NCBI GenBank assembly: GCA_016215705.1
Contig: JACRIR010000213.1
Coordinates: 1 to 12,802 of the forward strand
Source: Candidatus Poribacteria bacterium
GTDB taxonomy: Bacteria; Abyssobacteria; SURF-5
DNA length: 12,802 nt
Direction of reading: 5' to 3'
Below, in pieces: positions 1-6,875 of this stretch. A program made the translations under genes and the position numbers. The notes beneath the pieces are model-generated. The model did not search any database, was not told the origin of the DNA, and was given only the letters and a program-made list of their open reading frames with translations. Within the stretch, counting starts at the first letter, position 1. The number at the start of each line of letters is the position of its first letter.

Positions 1-197
1 ACTCAAGCAGTCAGGCATGGAATGGACGGCGCGGGGAGCAAATTCAATAATCGCCCTCAGATGTTGTCATCTCTCGGGACGCATCGAAGAATTCTGGGAA
101 CAACGCGCCAGCTAAGACCCCCTTTTATGTCGCAGGCCCCGGAATGGGGGAAGGCGAAGCGACTTCTATCGCGGGGGGGGAGAGCAGGCGAAAGGAG

Positions 198-232
198 CAG
201 GGACAGGCCACACGAGAAGGGGTCTGTCCCTG
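198..232. repeat. Inverted repeat with GGGACAG/CTGTCCC arms
   Basis: Arms CAGGGACAG (198-206) and CTGTCCCTG (224-232) are perfect complements; the pairing extends inward by three more pairs, one of them a G-T wobble. It lies about 40 bases beyond the stop of the minus-strand gene ending at 274, so it could also act as a transcription stop, although no T-run follows it. A related hairpin with the same GGGACA...CCC layout is at 1730-1760, which suggests a dispersed family. The rest of 1-273 shows no gene I can support. Confidence 0.6.
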
Positions 233-273
233 ATTTCCCGCTCCTTCTTGATGTCTTTGTGAGGGAGCTTCCC

Positions 274-1020
274 TTATGGGCGCACTATTTGGACAAGTTC
301 TGTATCTCCGTCCTTGATCAAGCCGACGCCGGGAGCATAGACCTTCCAGCTCCTTGCAGACGGCTCAAGAGGGGTCGTTTCGAGCGTTACAAGGCAGTTC
401 TCAAACTCGCCGGCCGTGGTTTCGAGTTCCGCATCCATGCGTATGATCACCGCTCGATCCATCGCGACATCGGGCGCAATTTCCTGGAAATACCTTGCGC
501 CGAGCAGGATGGTTCCAGACATGATCAGGCCGGGCTGGTTGTCATCTTCGAAGGCGCGCCAGGCTCCCTCGTGACTTACGATCTGTCCGTCTTCGTATAT
601 ATCCACATCTTCGCCAAAGTAAAAGACGCTACTGGTCTCGATGCAGAGTGCGAAGAAATTTCTGGAGGCTTCTATGAGCTCACCGTCGTGCCATTCCTTC
701 TCCTCTACGACCCTTGTTTCAATGGGACCGATTGTTTCTGTCTCGTCGAGAACGGTAATGGAAAGCTCGACCAGCACGCCGTCCTCTTCTCCCGCCAATT
801 TGAGTTGGTATCCCGGTTCCAGAATGAAATATTGGTTGCTCCCCGTTGTGGAAAAAGTGCACGCGTCCAGACGGAAGTCGGTCGTGAAGGCTTGACGGGG
901 CTTCCTGCACAAGGGGTCTGCAATCGATGGTTGGCAGATGAATGTAATCAAGATGACCACGATGATCATCATGAAAAACATCGCAAACTGACTCTTGAGT
1001 CTTCCGGCTGGAGTCTTCAT
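274..1020 (-). CDS. Conserved secreted protein of unknown function
   Basis: This encodes about 248 residues. I chose the ATG at 1020 over the one three codons upstream (1029) because AGGAG (1030-1034) lies 9 bases before the former but touches the latter. The N-terminus has basic residues, then a hydrophobic stretch (AMFFMMIIVVILITFI), then a signal-peptidase-like S-I-A|D site, so export is likely; no good lipobox is seen. The mature part holds motifs I recognise from an uncharacterised family of exported proteins: NQYFILEPGYQL, a VYYFGE-like segment (VFYFGEDVDIYEDG), ARYFQEIAPDVAMDRA, TTAGEFENCLVTLETTPLEP and YAPGVGLIKDG. The pattern suggests a beta-rich secreted domain, but I cannot name a function. 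It stands alone: nothing is adjacent on the same strand except the hicA remnant about 335 bases upstream. Fold and secretion are inferred; the coding call rests on composition and family-like motifs. Confidence 0.85.
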   Translation of the reverse strand: MKTPAGRLKSQFAMFFMMIIVVILITFICQPSIADPLCRKPRQAFTTDFRLDACTFSTTGSNQYFILEPGYQLKLAGEEDGVLVELSITVLDETETIGPIETRVVEEKEWHDGELIEASRNFFALCIETSSVFYFGEDVDIYEDGQIVSHEGAWRAFEDDNQPGLIMSGTILLGARYFQEIAPDVAMDRAVIIRMDAELETTAGEFENCLVTLETTPLEPSARSWKVYAPGVGLIKDGDTELVQIVRP

Positions 1021-1043
1021 TGTCTTCATCTCCTATGTCTTAA

Positions 1044-1060
1044 CCTGGGGACACCTATGC
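1044..1060. repeat. Half copy of GGGGACAC repeat
   Basis: CCTGGGGACACCTATGC resembles one arm of the inverted repeat at 2213-2255 (GGGGACACCATG) but has no matching second arm nearby. It directly abuts the palindromes at 1059-1080. The remainder of 1081-1355 contains no gene, RNA or promoter that I can support; the short open frames there have no recognisable features. Confidence 0.35.
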
Positions 1061-1080
1061 AAGCGTTTGCGAGCGCTTGC
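1059..1080. promoter_or_regulatory. Two overlapping LacI/GalR-operator-like palindromes
   Basis: GCAAGCGTTTGC (1059-1070) and GCGAGCGCTTGC (1069-1080) are each 12-base palindromes centred on CG with one mismatched pair, sharing two bases. GCAAACGTTTGC-type sites are the classic form bound by LacI/GalR/PurR regulators, and the first site differs from that core by one base. They lie about 40-60 bases upstream of the secreted protein gene at 274-1020, a plausible operator position. The whole 22 bases can also fold as one imperfect hairpin, so a structural repeat is an alternative. No regulator gene is in the window. Confidence 0.35.
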
Positions 1081-1355
1081 CACTAAGCGATCTTCATATC
1101 TGACGAACTGTTTGCAGGGTTTCGCCGACGATTTCGGATGTCGGCGTCGAGAAGTGTTGTCTGAACAATTCCGGAGAGCGTTGAACGCGATGCGTGGCGA
1201 GATTGTTTTCCGGGTATGCTGAGGACAAATAAGCAAGGCATTCATCTTACTGCTTTGAGGGGGACTTTCTCTACTTGATAATTAAGGGAACGACCGAATC
1301 ATATCACCCATTCTTCTTCATTGTCAAGCGTGGAAACTACCTGGGGGCTTTACGG

Positions 1356-1560
1356 CTATTGCTTCGTGAACTCCTCAACACTCAGTTCTGCTTGCTTCAG
1401 AATTCCGCGCAAGGTACCGATCGCCGGCTCCTTATGCAGAGGAACCACACAACCGACTTCCCCTTCAGGGGTGGGTCTTCTTGAGTATTATGTGGCTACC
1501 GCGTTGCCGCGCTTGGCTGAAGCCAAGTTCCTCCAGCCGTCGAATCGAATTCGTGCCTAC
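1356..1560 (-). pseudogene. Broken HicA-family mRNA interferase toxin gene
   Basis: Reading the minus strand from about 1550 gives IRRLEELGFSQARQRGSHI ILKKT, the start of a HicA/YcfA-type toxin, with the conserved GSH histidine that HicA enzymes use to cleave mRNA. The frame then hits TGA (1465-1467). Deleting one base near 1468-1477 restores TPEGEVGCVVPLHKEPAIGT and LRGILKQAELSVEEFTKQ, ending at TAG (1356-1358), a full-length HicA C-terminus. The 5' end is also abnormal: the codons where the start should be (1537-1560) match a dispersed repeat seen at 1660-1686, and no ATG, GTG or TTG lies just upstream in frame. No HicB antitoxin is recognisable on either side. Both a frameshift and a lost start argue for a dead gene; a sequencing error could explain the frameshift alone. 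Family identity is secure from the motifs; inactivity is inferred. Confidence 0.75.
1537..1560. repeat. Dispersed repeat copy at the hicA 5' end
   Basis: On the minus strand GTAGGCACGAATTCGATTCG plus ACGG closely matches the reverse complement of the element at 1660-1686 (GTGCGAATTCATTCGCACGG core), with one base inserted and one lost. It occupies the expected hicA start region, so insertion or recombination here probably removed the start codon. Confidence 0.5.
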
Positions 1561-1642
1561 GAGGGTGGAATGAATTGCGCTCCCCCGAGCATGAATCAAG
1601 CTATATTGAGAATTATGCTGTCTCGAGAATAAATGAATCGGG

Positions 1643-1648
1643 TATAAT
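1643..1648 (+). promoter_or_regulatory. Possible -10 box for the CMD gene
   Basis: A perfect TATAAT lies 135 bases before the GTG start at 1784 and is on the right strand. I see no good -35 at 16-18 bases upstream and no extended TG, so this is a weak candidate. Confidence 0.25.
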
Positions 1649-1664
1649 GTGAGCAAATGAAGCC

Positions 1665-1682
1665 GTGCGAATGAATTCGCAC
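1665..1682. repeat. Perfect palindromic repeat, ATGAAT-centred
   Basis: GTGCGAATGAATTCGCAC has two perfect 8-base arms around GA. The same layout, with different arms, occurs at 12681-12700, and a degenerate copy sits at 1537-1560. These GTAGG(N)GCGA...TCGC elements look like a dispersed repeat rather than an operator. Confidence 0.6.
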
Positions 1683-1729
1683 CTATATGATTGTCGGCCG
1701 TGTTCAAAGACTCAGAATGTGCAGGAGTG

Positions 1730-1760
1730 AGGGATAGACCCGAAAGACGGGTTTGTCCCT
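1730..1760. repeat. Inverted repeat related to that at 198-232
   Basis: Arms AGGGATAGACCCG (1730-1742) and CGGGTTTGTCCCT (1748-1760) pair at 11 of 13 positions around a 5-base loop. It lies in the leader just upstream of the ribosome binding site (AAAGGAG, 1771-1777) of the CMD gene, so it could influence translation or processing, but its similarity to 198-232 suggests a dispersed element. Confidence 0.55.
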
Positions 1761-1783
1761 ATGCGCCAAGAAAGGAGTTGCTG

Positions 1784-2164
1784 GTGGAAGACCGAATTGA
1801 TGATGTGACGCTTAAAACGGTGAAGGAGCGAATGACGGAGGACCGGGGGAGGAGTCTGCAAGATCTGATGAGCTATTTTGATCCGGAACTGGCGGCGGAC
1901 ATCGGTAACTTTGTCATCGGGAAACTGTATTCCCGCAGCGTGATACCGTGGAAGACGCGGCAGTTGTGCGCCATCGCCGCGCTGACAGTGCTTTATCGGC
2001 CGGTCCAATTGCGCAGTCACATTCTGTTTGCTCTTCAGGCGGGGGCGACAAAGGAAGAAATAGGGGAAGCAATAGTGCAGGTGGCGATATATGGGGGGTT
2101 CCCCGCCGCGTTGGAGGCATTGAAGGTTGCGAGGGAAGTAATCGAGGGATATCAGAAAGAGTAA
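1784..2164 (+). CDS. Carboxymuconolactone decarboxylase (CMD/AhpD-like) family protein
   Basis: This encodes 126 residues from a GTG start chosen because AAAGGAG (1771-1777) ends 6 bases before it; the upstream in-frame extension runs through a repeat and is unlikely to be translated. The conserved CMD helices are clear: LYSRSVIPWKTRQLCAIAAL, then LRSHILFALQAGATKEEIGE with the family histidine (H79) and the Glu pair, then VQVAIYGGFPAALEALKVAR. The AhpD-type redox CxxC is absent (only a single Cys62), so a thiol peroxidase/disulfide reductase role like AhpD is unlikely. PcaC-type decarboxylases of the protocatechuate pathway share this CxxC-less form, but no other aromatic-degradation genes are nearby, so the substrate is unknown. 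It is probably a small oligomeric cytosolic protein. It is the only plus-strand gene and converges on the operon ending at 2255. Confidence 0.85.
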   Translation: MEDRIDDVTLKTVKERMTEDRGRSLQDLMSYFDPELAADIGNFVIGKLYSRSVIPWKTRQLCAIAALTVLYRPVQLRSHILFALQAGATKEEIGEAIVQVAIYGGFPAALEALKVAREVIEGYQKE

Positions 2165-2212
2165 GGTCGAAGTCAAAGTCGAGAACCGGATTGGCGTTCC
2201 TGAGAAAGACGT

Positions 2213-2255
2213 GCATATTCGGGGACACCATGTGGCATCGTGTCCCCGAATATGC
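2213..2255. repeat. Perfect 16-bp inverted repeat with GGGGACAC core between convergent genes
   Basis: Left arm GCATATTCGGGGACAC (2213-2228) is the exact reverse complement of the right arm (2240-2255). The 11-base centre adds ATG/CAT pairing after one mismatch, leaving a TGG loop. It sits between the stop of the CMD gene (2164) and the stop of the transglutaminase gene, whose TAG begins at 2255, so it may form a bidirectional stop hairpin. A related element is at 6894-6936. No transposase is in the window. Confidence 0.7.
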
Positions 2256-4534
2256 TACTTTGTCGCCGGCGAGGGTATGTGTCTTCGGCGAGTGGACTCA
2301 ATAAGACGCCTCAGGATCGCATTGATCGCAACGGTTTCGTCTTCCGAAAGGGCGCGGTCGCCGAACCGCACCCGATAGTAGATGGAGGTAAGTGTCTCGA
2401 CATCGGAGAACCCGGGGTGCTCGCGCAAGGGTGGGAATTCGAGGAACTCGAGCGGTGTAACGGATGGCGGCTTGATAATCTTTCGTTTCTCGAGCAGAGT
2501 GAGCATTCGTTCATAGAAGAGCGTGCCTCGCTTGGCGGTCTTTGTGCGTCTCATGCGCCAGGAAAGGGCTGCAAGCATACCTCGTTTCTTGAGCGCTATG
2601 GTAAATGCGAAGGCGCCCAGGATGATTGCGCCGACAACAAGCGCATGGAACAATGTCAGGCTTCGGGCTATTCCGACGAGTCGGCTGAGCAGGCCGGCGA
2701 CAGTTTTCGGAATACCGTGGAACAGAGCGCTCTCGATCTCGTCGAAGAGATGTAGCCTGCGGGTTTCGTTGTATCCGATTACGTGTCTGCGCCACTGTAT
2801 CTGAAGCAGCATAAGCCGGCGGGAGAACATGCGCGCGATGAGCGAGCGCTGTCTCTCAATGTACTGGTCGGCCACCGCGCGCGGCGACGGATCGAACTCC
2901 ACCCATCCGTAGTCCGGAAGGTAAGCCTCAACCCAGGCATGCGCGTCGCGCTGGCGCACTTCAAAGAAACCGCCGTTGTTGTTCCACTGTCCTCTCTGGA
3001 AACCTTTTGCGAGTCGCGAGGGAATGCCGACAACGCGGGCCATGACGGTCATTGCTGTGGCGAAATACTCACAATGTCCGGAACGGTTGACAAAGAGAAA
3101 ATCATAGAGCGGGTCGTTCGTGAGAGGACGATTAAGGTCTAGACTGTAAGTGAATCGCGTTTCTAGGAAACTCTGGATCGCCTTGAGCTTGTCGTAGGGA
3201 GTATTGGCGTCCCGGGTGATGTCGAGGGCCAGCTTCCTTACGGCAGGATTCAAACCGACAGGCAACTGTAAGAAGTTCGTTCTCACGTAGTTTCCGTAGT
3301 CCTCATTGTCCAGCAACTCGGCGAGTTTTTCATCGGAAACCCGTCGAAGCTCATTCTCTTCGGGCGCGGCGACACGCGAGTAGACCGTATAGCTGATGAG
3401 TTCCGGCAGCGCCTGTCTGTTATTCATGGAGAAGGATCTATTGAAATCCCGGGCGAGGCTATATGTAAACGGTCCGCGGATGGCCACAATGTCTTTGGCG
3501 CCAAACAGGGTCTCGGAGAAAGGAACCTCGAGATAGCACACCTGCTTGAGCAGACTCGGGTCAGCATCGAACTCTTCGGCGGCGCGATACTTCGCGTACC
3601 GCTCATCCACTATGAAAAGCTCCGGTTGGCGGGGAAAGACAATGCCGAAGTTTTTGTCGGCCATTGCGCTGCGCCTGCCGTCATGGTAGGCGAAGAAGTC
3701 CCGACTGGAACTCCACTGGATTCCATCATAGATGTTAAGGGCTCCTCCTCGCCATTTCAACGGCATGCGGAGGGCTGCCGAGTTCGGAGGAACTTCGACC
3801 CTTAGGACAAGCGTCTGGTCTTCCTGGATTTGGCCGAATGTTCCCAACTGAACGGTCTTTGTGAAGCCGGTCAGTTGGCGGGTTCGCCGCATCTGGTTCA
3901 GCGTCTCGAGGGTTGTGCCGCGCGCTATGAGCGCGTATTGGAGGCGGGGAGCGCTGTAGAAGAACCCGACGGTCAGCGGTAAGAGAGCCAACGTCCAGAT
4001 GAATGACAAAGAAAGCAATCCCATGGGCGCGACTTCCCCGTCATTGGACACGCTGGAGAAGTCTCCCGACACCTGTCGACCGTGGAACAACTGTATGAGC
4101 GATACATAGTAGATTGCGACGACGCAGTATACTGTCAGGATGACTGCAAACATTAGTCCCGTTGTCAGATTAGTGGCCGCGAGCAATTGGGCGAAGCTCA
4201 CCAGGAAAATCCAGCGATGCGACTTCAATGTTTTTGGGTGCAAAAGAAGATAGGTCTGGACAAAGAAGGAAACGTGGACGGCCGGCAAGAGCAGGTTTCG
4301 AAGCAGGGAAACGTCGAAAGGAAAGAACACGAGCATACAAACGCTGAGCGCTATCCAGATACGCTGGTAGGCGGAGGTATACTTCCCGGGACCCTCGTAG
4401 AACCAACCTGCGACGACGACCGCAATTGATGCCACTGGCCAGACGATGGAGAAATACTCTGTCAGCGTGACTGCCCACAGACCGAGCAGCGCCAACAGGT
4501 GCGCGCATGTTTTCAGTTGTGTCTGCGCCTTCAT
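2255..4534 (-). CDS. TgpA-type membrane transglutaminase-like protein (DUF3488-transglutaminase-DUF4129)
   Basis: This is a 759-residue membrane protein of the TgpA family. Residues 1-200 hold about six or seven hydrophobic segments (DUF3488/TgpA N-terminal region), followed by a large exported part. The transglutaminase/papain-like core is clear, with Cys488 in RSGHCEYFATAM, His532 in RDAHAWVEAYLP and Asp548 in GWVEFDPSP, so the catalytic triad is intact. A further membrane helix lies at about 627-648, followed by a cytosolic DUF4129-like tail with LFYERMLTLLEKRKIIKPPS and TSIYYRVRFG. In Pseudomonas aeruginosa TgpA is essential and periplasmic, but its substrate is unsettled, so cell-envelope peptide or protein processing is only inferred here. 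The start ATG overlaps the DUF58 stop by four bases (ATGA), showing translational coupling as the third gene of a moxR-DUF58-tgpA operon. Confidence 0.93.
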   Translation of the reverse strand: MKAQTQLKTCAHLLALLGLWAVTLTEYFSIVWPVASIAVVVAGWFYEGPGKYTSAYQRIWIALSVCMLVFFPFDVSLLRNLLLPAVHVSFFVQTYLLLHPKTLKSHRWIFLVSFAQLLAATNLTTGLMFAVILTVYCVVAIYYVSLIQLFHGRQVSGDFSSVSNDGEVAPMGLLSLSFIWTLALLPLTVGFFYSAPRLQYALIARGTTLETLNQMRRTRQLTGFTKTVQLGTFGQIQEDQTLVLRVEVPPNSAALRMPLKWRGGALNIYDGIQWSSSRDFFAYHDGRRSAMADKNFGIVFPRQPELFIVDERYAKYRAAEEFDADPSLLKQVCYLEVPFSETLFGAKDIVAIRGPFTYSLARDFNRSFSMNNRQALPELISYTVYSRVAAPEENELRRVSDEKLAELLDNEDYGNYVRTNFLQLPVGLNPAVRKLALDITRDANTPYDKLKAIQSFLETRFTYSLDLNRPLTNDPLYDFLFVNRSGHCEYFATAMTVMARVVGIPSRLAKGFQRGQWNNNGGFFEVRQRDAHAWVEAYLPDYGWVEFDPSPRAVADQYIERQRSLIARMFSRRLMLLQIQWRRHVIGYNETRRLHLFDEIESALFHGIPKTVAGLLSRLVGIARSLTLFHALVVGAIILGAFAFTIALKKRGMLAALSWRMRRTKTAKRGTLFYERMLTLLEKRKIIKPPSVTPLEFLEFPPLREHPGFSDVETLTSIYYRVRFGDRALSEDETVAINAILRRLIESTRRRHIPSPATK

Positions 4535-5607
4535 TTTCTTTCGTCCTGAATCTTCCCGGATATCACGAGAGCGAAGCCGGCATTCCGCGGATCATTTGTT
4601 GATCGAGTATCCCCGCACGTCACAAGCACTCCAGCGCCCCCTTCAAACAGTCCTCTCCCCGCCGGGAGGCCGCCGGTGGAGTCTGTGGCCGCCTCGGCCA
4701 GCGCGAGCGCTATGAGCATTCTGTGGGTATGTTCGGACCCGACGCCATACCCGACGGTTTTGTCCCTCGTAACGAGTTTCAAGGAATACCCGTTCTTCGA
4801 GAGATGCCACACGAGTGACGCCGCCGTGCTGACAGCACGCTCGAGCGCCGCGAGAGAAGCCGGCGAATCGCTTCTCACGGCGTTATCGAGAACGACGCAC
4901 ACTCTGCGCTTCTCTTCGCGCTCGGTCTCCTTGACCGTCAATTTGTCCAGTTTGGCCGAAAGTTTCCAACTTATGTTGGTGGCGCTTTCCCCATGATAGT
5001 ATTCTCGCACGCTGTACACGCCGCTGCCGGGACCCTTCAGATGGCTCGAGAGCTCGTCTTGAATCTGGCTCGAGCCCTGAACCAGTTTGTCCACCTCGTG
5101 GATACAAGGATAGACGATGATCTCCTGCTCATCTACCACTTTTTTCCTCAAATCAAAAAGGCCGAGCGGAAACTTGCAGCTCAGCGTCATGGGGGGAAAC
5201 TTGTGAATCCCTCGCTGGTTGAACAGAAGCTCAATCTCGCGCGTCTCCTTGTCCTTCGCTTCGATCGAGACGAAGAACAGGCTTGTCCCTTGAGCGCCGC
5301 CGCCCTCAAGGAATACGCCGTACGAGCCCGAGAGGTGTTTGTTGTTCTGAACCTCCAGGTTTGCCCTGAATGGATGTCCGGCGAAGATGTACGGCGGAAT
5401 CCGCCTTCGTATCGAAAGCCGCGAAAGATTCACGCGGCCTGCAATCAATGAGATGAGGATGCTGCCAATCATGACACCGGAGATCAGATAGAGCAGGTTG
5501 TTGCCGCTGTTGAACCCCGCGAGAGCTATTGCAGCCAGCAGCCCGAAGAAGACAAAGGTCTCTTTCGTCATTCGGGAGCGAGTGGATTTTGTGATGATCG
5601 TTGCCAA
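4531..5607 (-). CDS. DUF58 domain protein
   Basis: This encodes 358 residues. The start is probably TTG at 5607, since GAGGGA (5618-5623) precedes it by 10 bases; the next candidate, ATG at 5571, has no ribosome binding site. Two hydrophobic segments (about 17-31 and 38-56) anchor it in the membrane. The DUF58 signature follows, SGVYSVREYYHGESATNISW (about 195-214), then KLSAKLDKLTVKETEREEKR, then a VWA-like strand RRVCVVLDNA. Compared with the usual GD(x)xRxIxW form, the Asp is Glu and the Arg is Asn, and the VWA metal motif after the Asp is degenerate. DUF58 proteins are usually encoded next to MoxR ATPases and are thought to be their clients or partners. Here the MoxR gene lies 55 bases upstream and tgpA overlaps downstream by four bases. 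Confidence 0.92.
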   Translation of the reverse strand: MATIITKSTRSRMTKETFVFFGLLAAIALAGFNSGNNLLYLISGVMIGSILISLIAGRVNLSRLSIRRRIPPYIFAGHPFRANLEVQNNKHLSGSYGVFLEGGGAQGTSLFFVSIEAKDKETREIELLFNQRGIHKFPPMTLSCKFPLGLFDLRKKVVDEQEIIVYPCIHEVDKLVQGSSQIQDELSSHLKGPGSGVYSVREYYHGESATNISWKLSAKLDKLTVKETEREEKRRVCVVLDNAVRSDSPASLAALERAVSTAASLVWHLSKNGYSLKLVTRDKTVGYGVGSEHTHRMLIALALAEAATDSTGGLPAGRGLFEGGAGVLVTCGDTRSTNDPRNAGFALVISGKIQDERK

Positions 5608-5628
5608 CGTTTCTTGGTCCCTCTATTC

Positions 5629-5664
5629 AGGCGCTTTGGCGCACTCCAGGCGCTTCAGGCGCTT
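5629..5664. repeat. Three AGGCGCTT copies in the moxR-DUF58 gap
   Basis: AGGCGCTT occurs at 5629, 5648 and 5657; the last two are a tandem of CAGGCGCTT. The repeats straddle the MoxR stop codon (5663-5665) and fill most of the 55-base spacer, where GC-rich pairing could modulate expression between the two genes. Confidence 0.4.
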
Positions 5665-6622
5665 ACAAGGGAACGGCTATCCGGCCAACGATTTCGGCGA
5701 TGGCCCGTTCAGCGACCTCGGTGCGGGGACCTTCCACGTCAAGTCTCGTTGCTGGAATTATTCGGTGGGAAAGGCAGGGGATCGCGAGGCTCTTGATATC
5801 ATCGGGCACGCAGTAATCGCGCCCTTTTACGAGCGCATTTGCCTGCGCAGCCCTGTAAAAGCTCATTGCGCCCCGGGGACTCACGCCAAGTTCGATCGCG
5901 GGCGAGCGCCGGGTCTCGCGAACGATTTCCATGAGGTAATCGACGAGCGCGTCTTCGACCCTTACGTCGGGGACTATCTCCTGCATCATTCTTATGTCGT
6001 CGGCGCAGACAACCGGCTCGATTCCCTCGACCGGCGCCTTCACTTGCTGGCCGGTGATCATCTGTTTTTCATCTTCGGTCGGAGGGTAGCCCATGCGTAT
6101 CTTGAGCATGAACCTGTCGAGTTGTGATTCCGGCAGAGGATACGTGCCGTGGAACTCTATCGGGTTCTGCGTGGCGAGCACGAGGAACGGGTCGGGCAAA
6201 TGATACGTCATACCGTCGACCGAAACCTGCAAGTCGTTCATGGCCTCGAGCAGGCAGCTTTGAGTTTTTGGTGTAGTGCGGTTTATCTCGTCGGCGAGAA
6301 TCACGTTGGCAAAAATGGCGCCGGACTTGAATTCGAATTGATGTGTGTGCTGATTATATATGGTTACTCCGATAATGTCGGACGGGAGCAAATCGCTCGT
6401 GAACTGGATACGCTGGAAAGTGCAATCTATCGATTTGGCAATCGCGCGCGCAAGGGTTGTTTTGCCGATGCCGGGAACGTCTTCTATGAGCAAATGCCCT
6501 TTCCCCAGGAGAGCGGCAACGGCAAGCTCAATAACCTTTTCCTTGCCGTATATCACTGAGGCAATACTGCCCATAAGCGTGTGTATTGAGTCCGTTGTCC
6601 TTTCCAGTTCTTTAATGCTCAT
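5663..6622 (-). CDS. MoxR-family AAA+ ATPase
   Basis: This encodes 319 residues, the normal length for MoxR ATPases. The motifs are complete: Walker A VPGIGKTT (49-56, Lys54), Walker B VILADEINR (107-115, Asp111/Glu112), sensor 1 LATQNPIE (Asn153), the arginine finger region ESQLDRF (Arg170) and sensor 2 GVSPRGA (Arg250). MoxR proteins are cytosolic hexameric ATPases that act as chaperones or assembly factors for VWA/DUF58 partners; the two following genes encode a DUF58 protein and a transglutaminase, the standard neighbours. The ATG at 6622 has no strong ribosome binding site just upstream. A promoter for the whole operon should lie in the 324-base gap before it, but I could not pick one with confidence. 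Confidence 0.95.
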   Translation of the reverse strand: MSIKELERTTDSIHTLMGSIASVIYGKEKVIELAVAALLGKGHLLIEDVPGIGKTTLARAIAKSIDCTFQRIQFTSDLLPSDIIGVTIYNQHTHQFEFKSGAIFANVILADEINRTTPKTQSCLLEAMNDLQVSVDGMTYHLPDPFLVLATQNPIEFHGTYPLPESQLDRFMLKIRMGYPPTEDEKQMITGQQVKAPVEGIEPVVCADDIRMMQEIVPDVRVEDALVDYLMEIVRETRRSPAIELGVSPRGAMSFYRAAQANALVKGRDYCVPDDIKSLAIPCLSHRIIPATRLDVEGPRTEVAERAIAEIVGRIAVPL

Positions 6623-6875
6623 ATCTTTTCGTTTTCAATATCCTCTTTGGGGACTGGCCAATAACAGGGGAAAAAGGTTAAACGGGGAAAAGAGCCAACG
6701 AAAGACCGGAAAACCCACACGTTTTCGTAGTCTCTGCATTTCTCCCTCTGCCTTTTCCCTTTACTCTGTCGTTTCTTTCTTATCTCAGCCATGAACGCCT
6801 TTACCACATATAGTTTGCCCTATCAGGCCGATAAGGTCAAGCCCGACGTGTTTGGGAGCCTCTCAATTTACCGGA

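Noticed and set aside
22-1086. Long plus-strand open frame of 354 codons
   Set aside because: It lies antisense to the 274-1020 gene, which has a signal peptide, a ribosome binding site and family-like motifs; the plus frame has none and runs through repeats.
1033-1245. Minus-strand 70-codon frame upstream of the secreted protein gene
   Set aside because: No known motif, overlaps the operator-like palindromes and a half repeat, and has no ribosome binding site that I can see.
1691-1783. N-terminal extension of the CMD protein from the ATG at 1691
   Set aside because: It runs through the hairpin at 1730-1760 and ignores the AAAGGAG placed 6 bases before the GTG at 1784.
5498-6127. Plus-strand open frame of 209 codons
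   Set aside because: Antisense to the MoxR and DUF58 genes, both of which have complete motifs.
6619-6807. Minus-strand 62-codon frame before moxR
   Set aside because: Overlaps the moxR start, is made of low-complexity Lys/Arg-rich sequence, and has no family features; more likely leader DNA.
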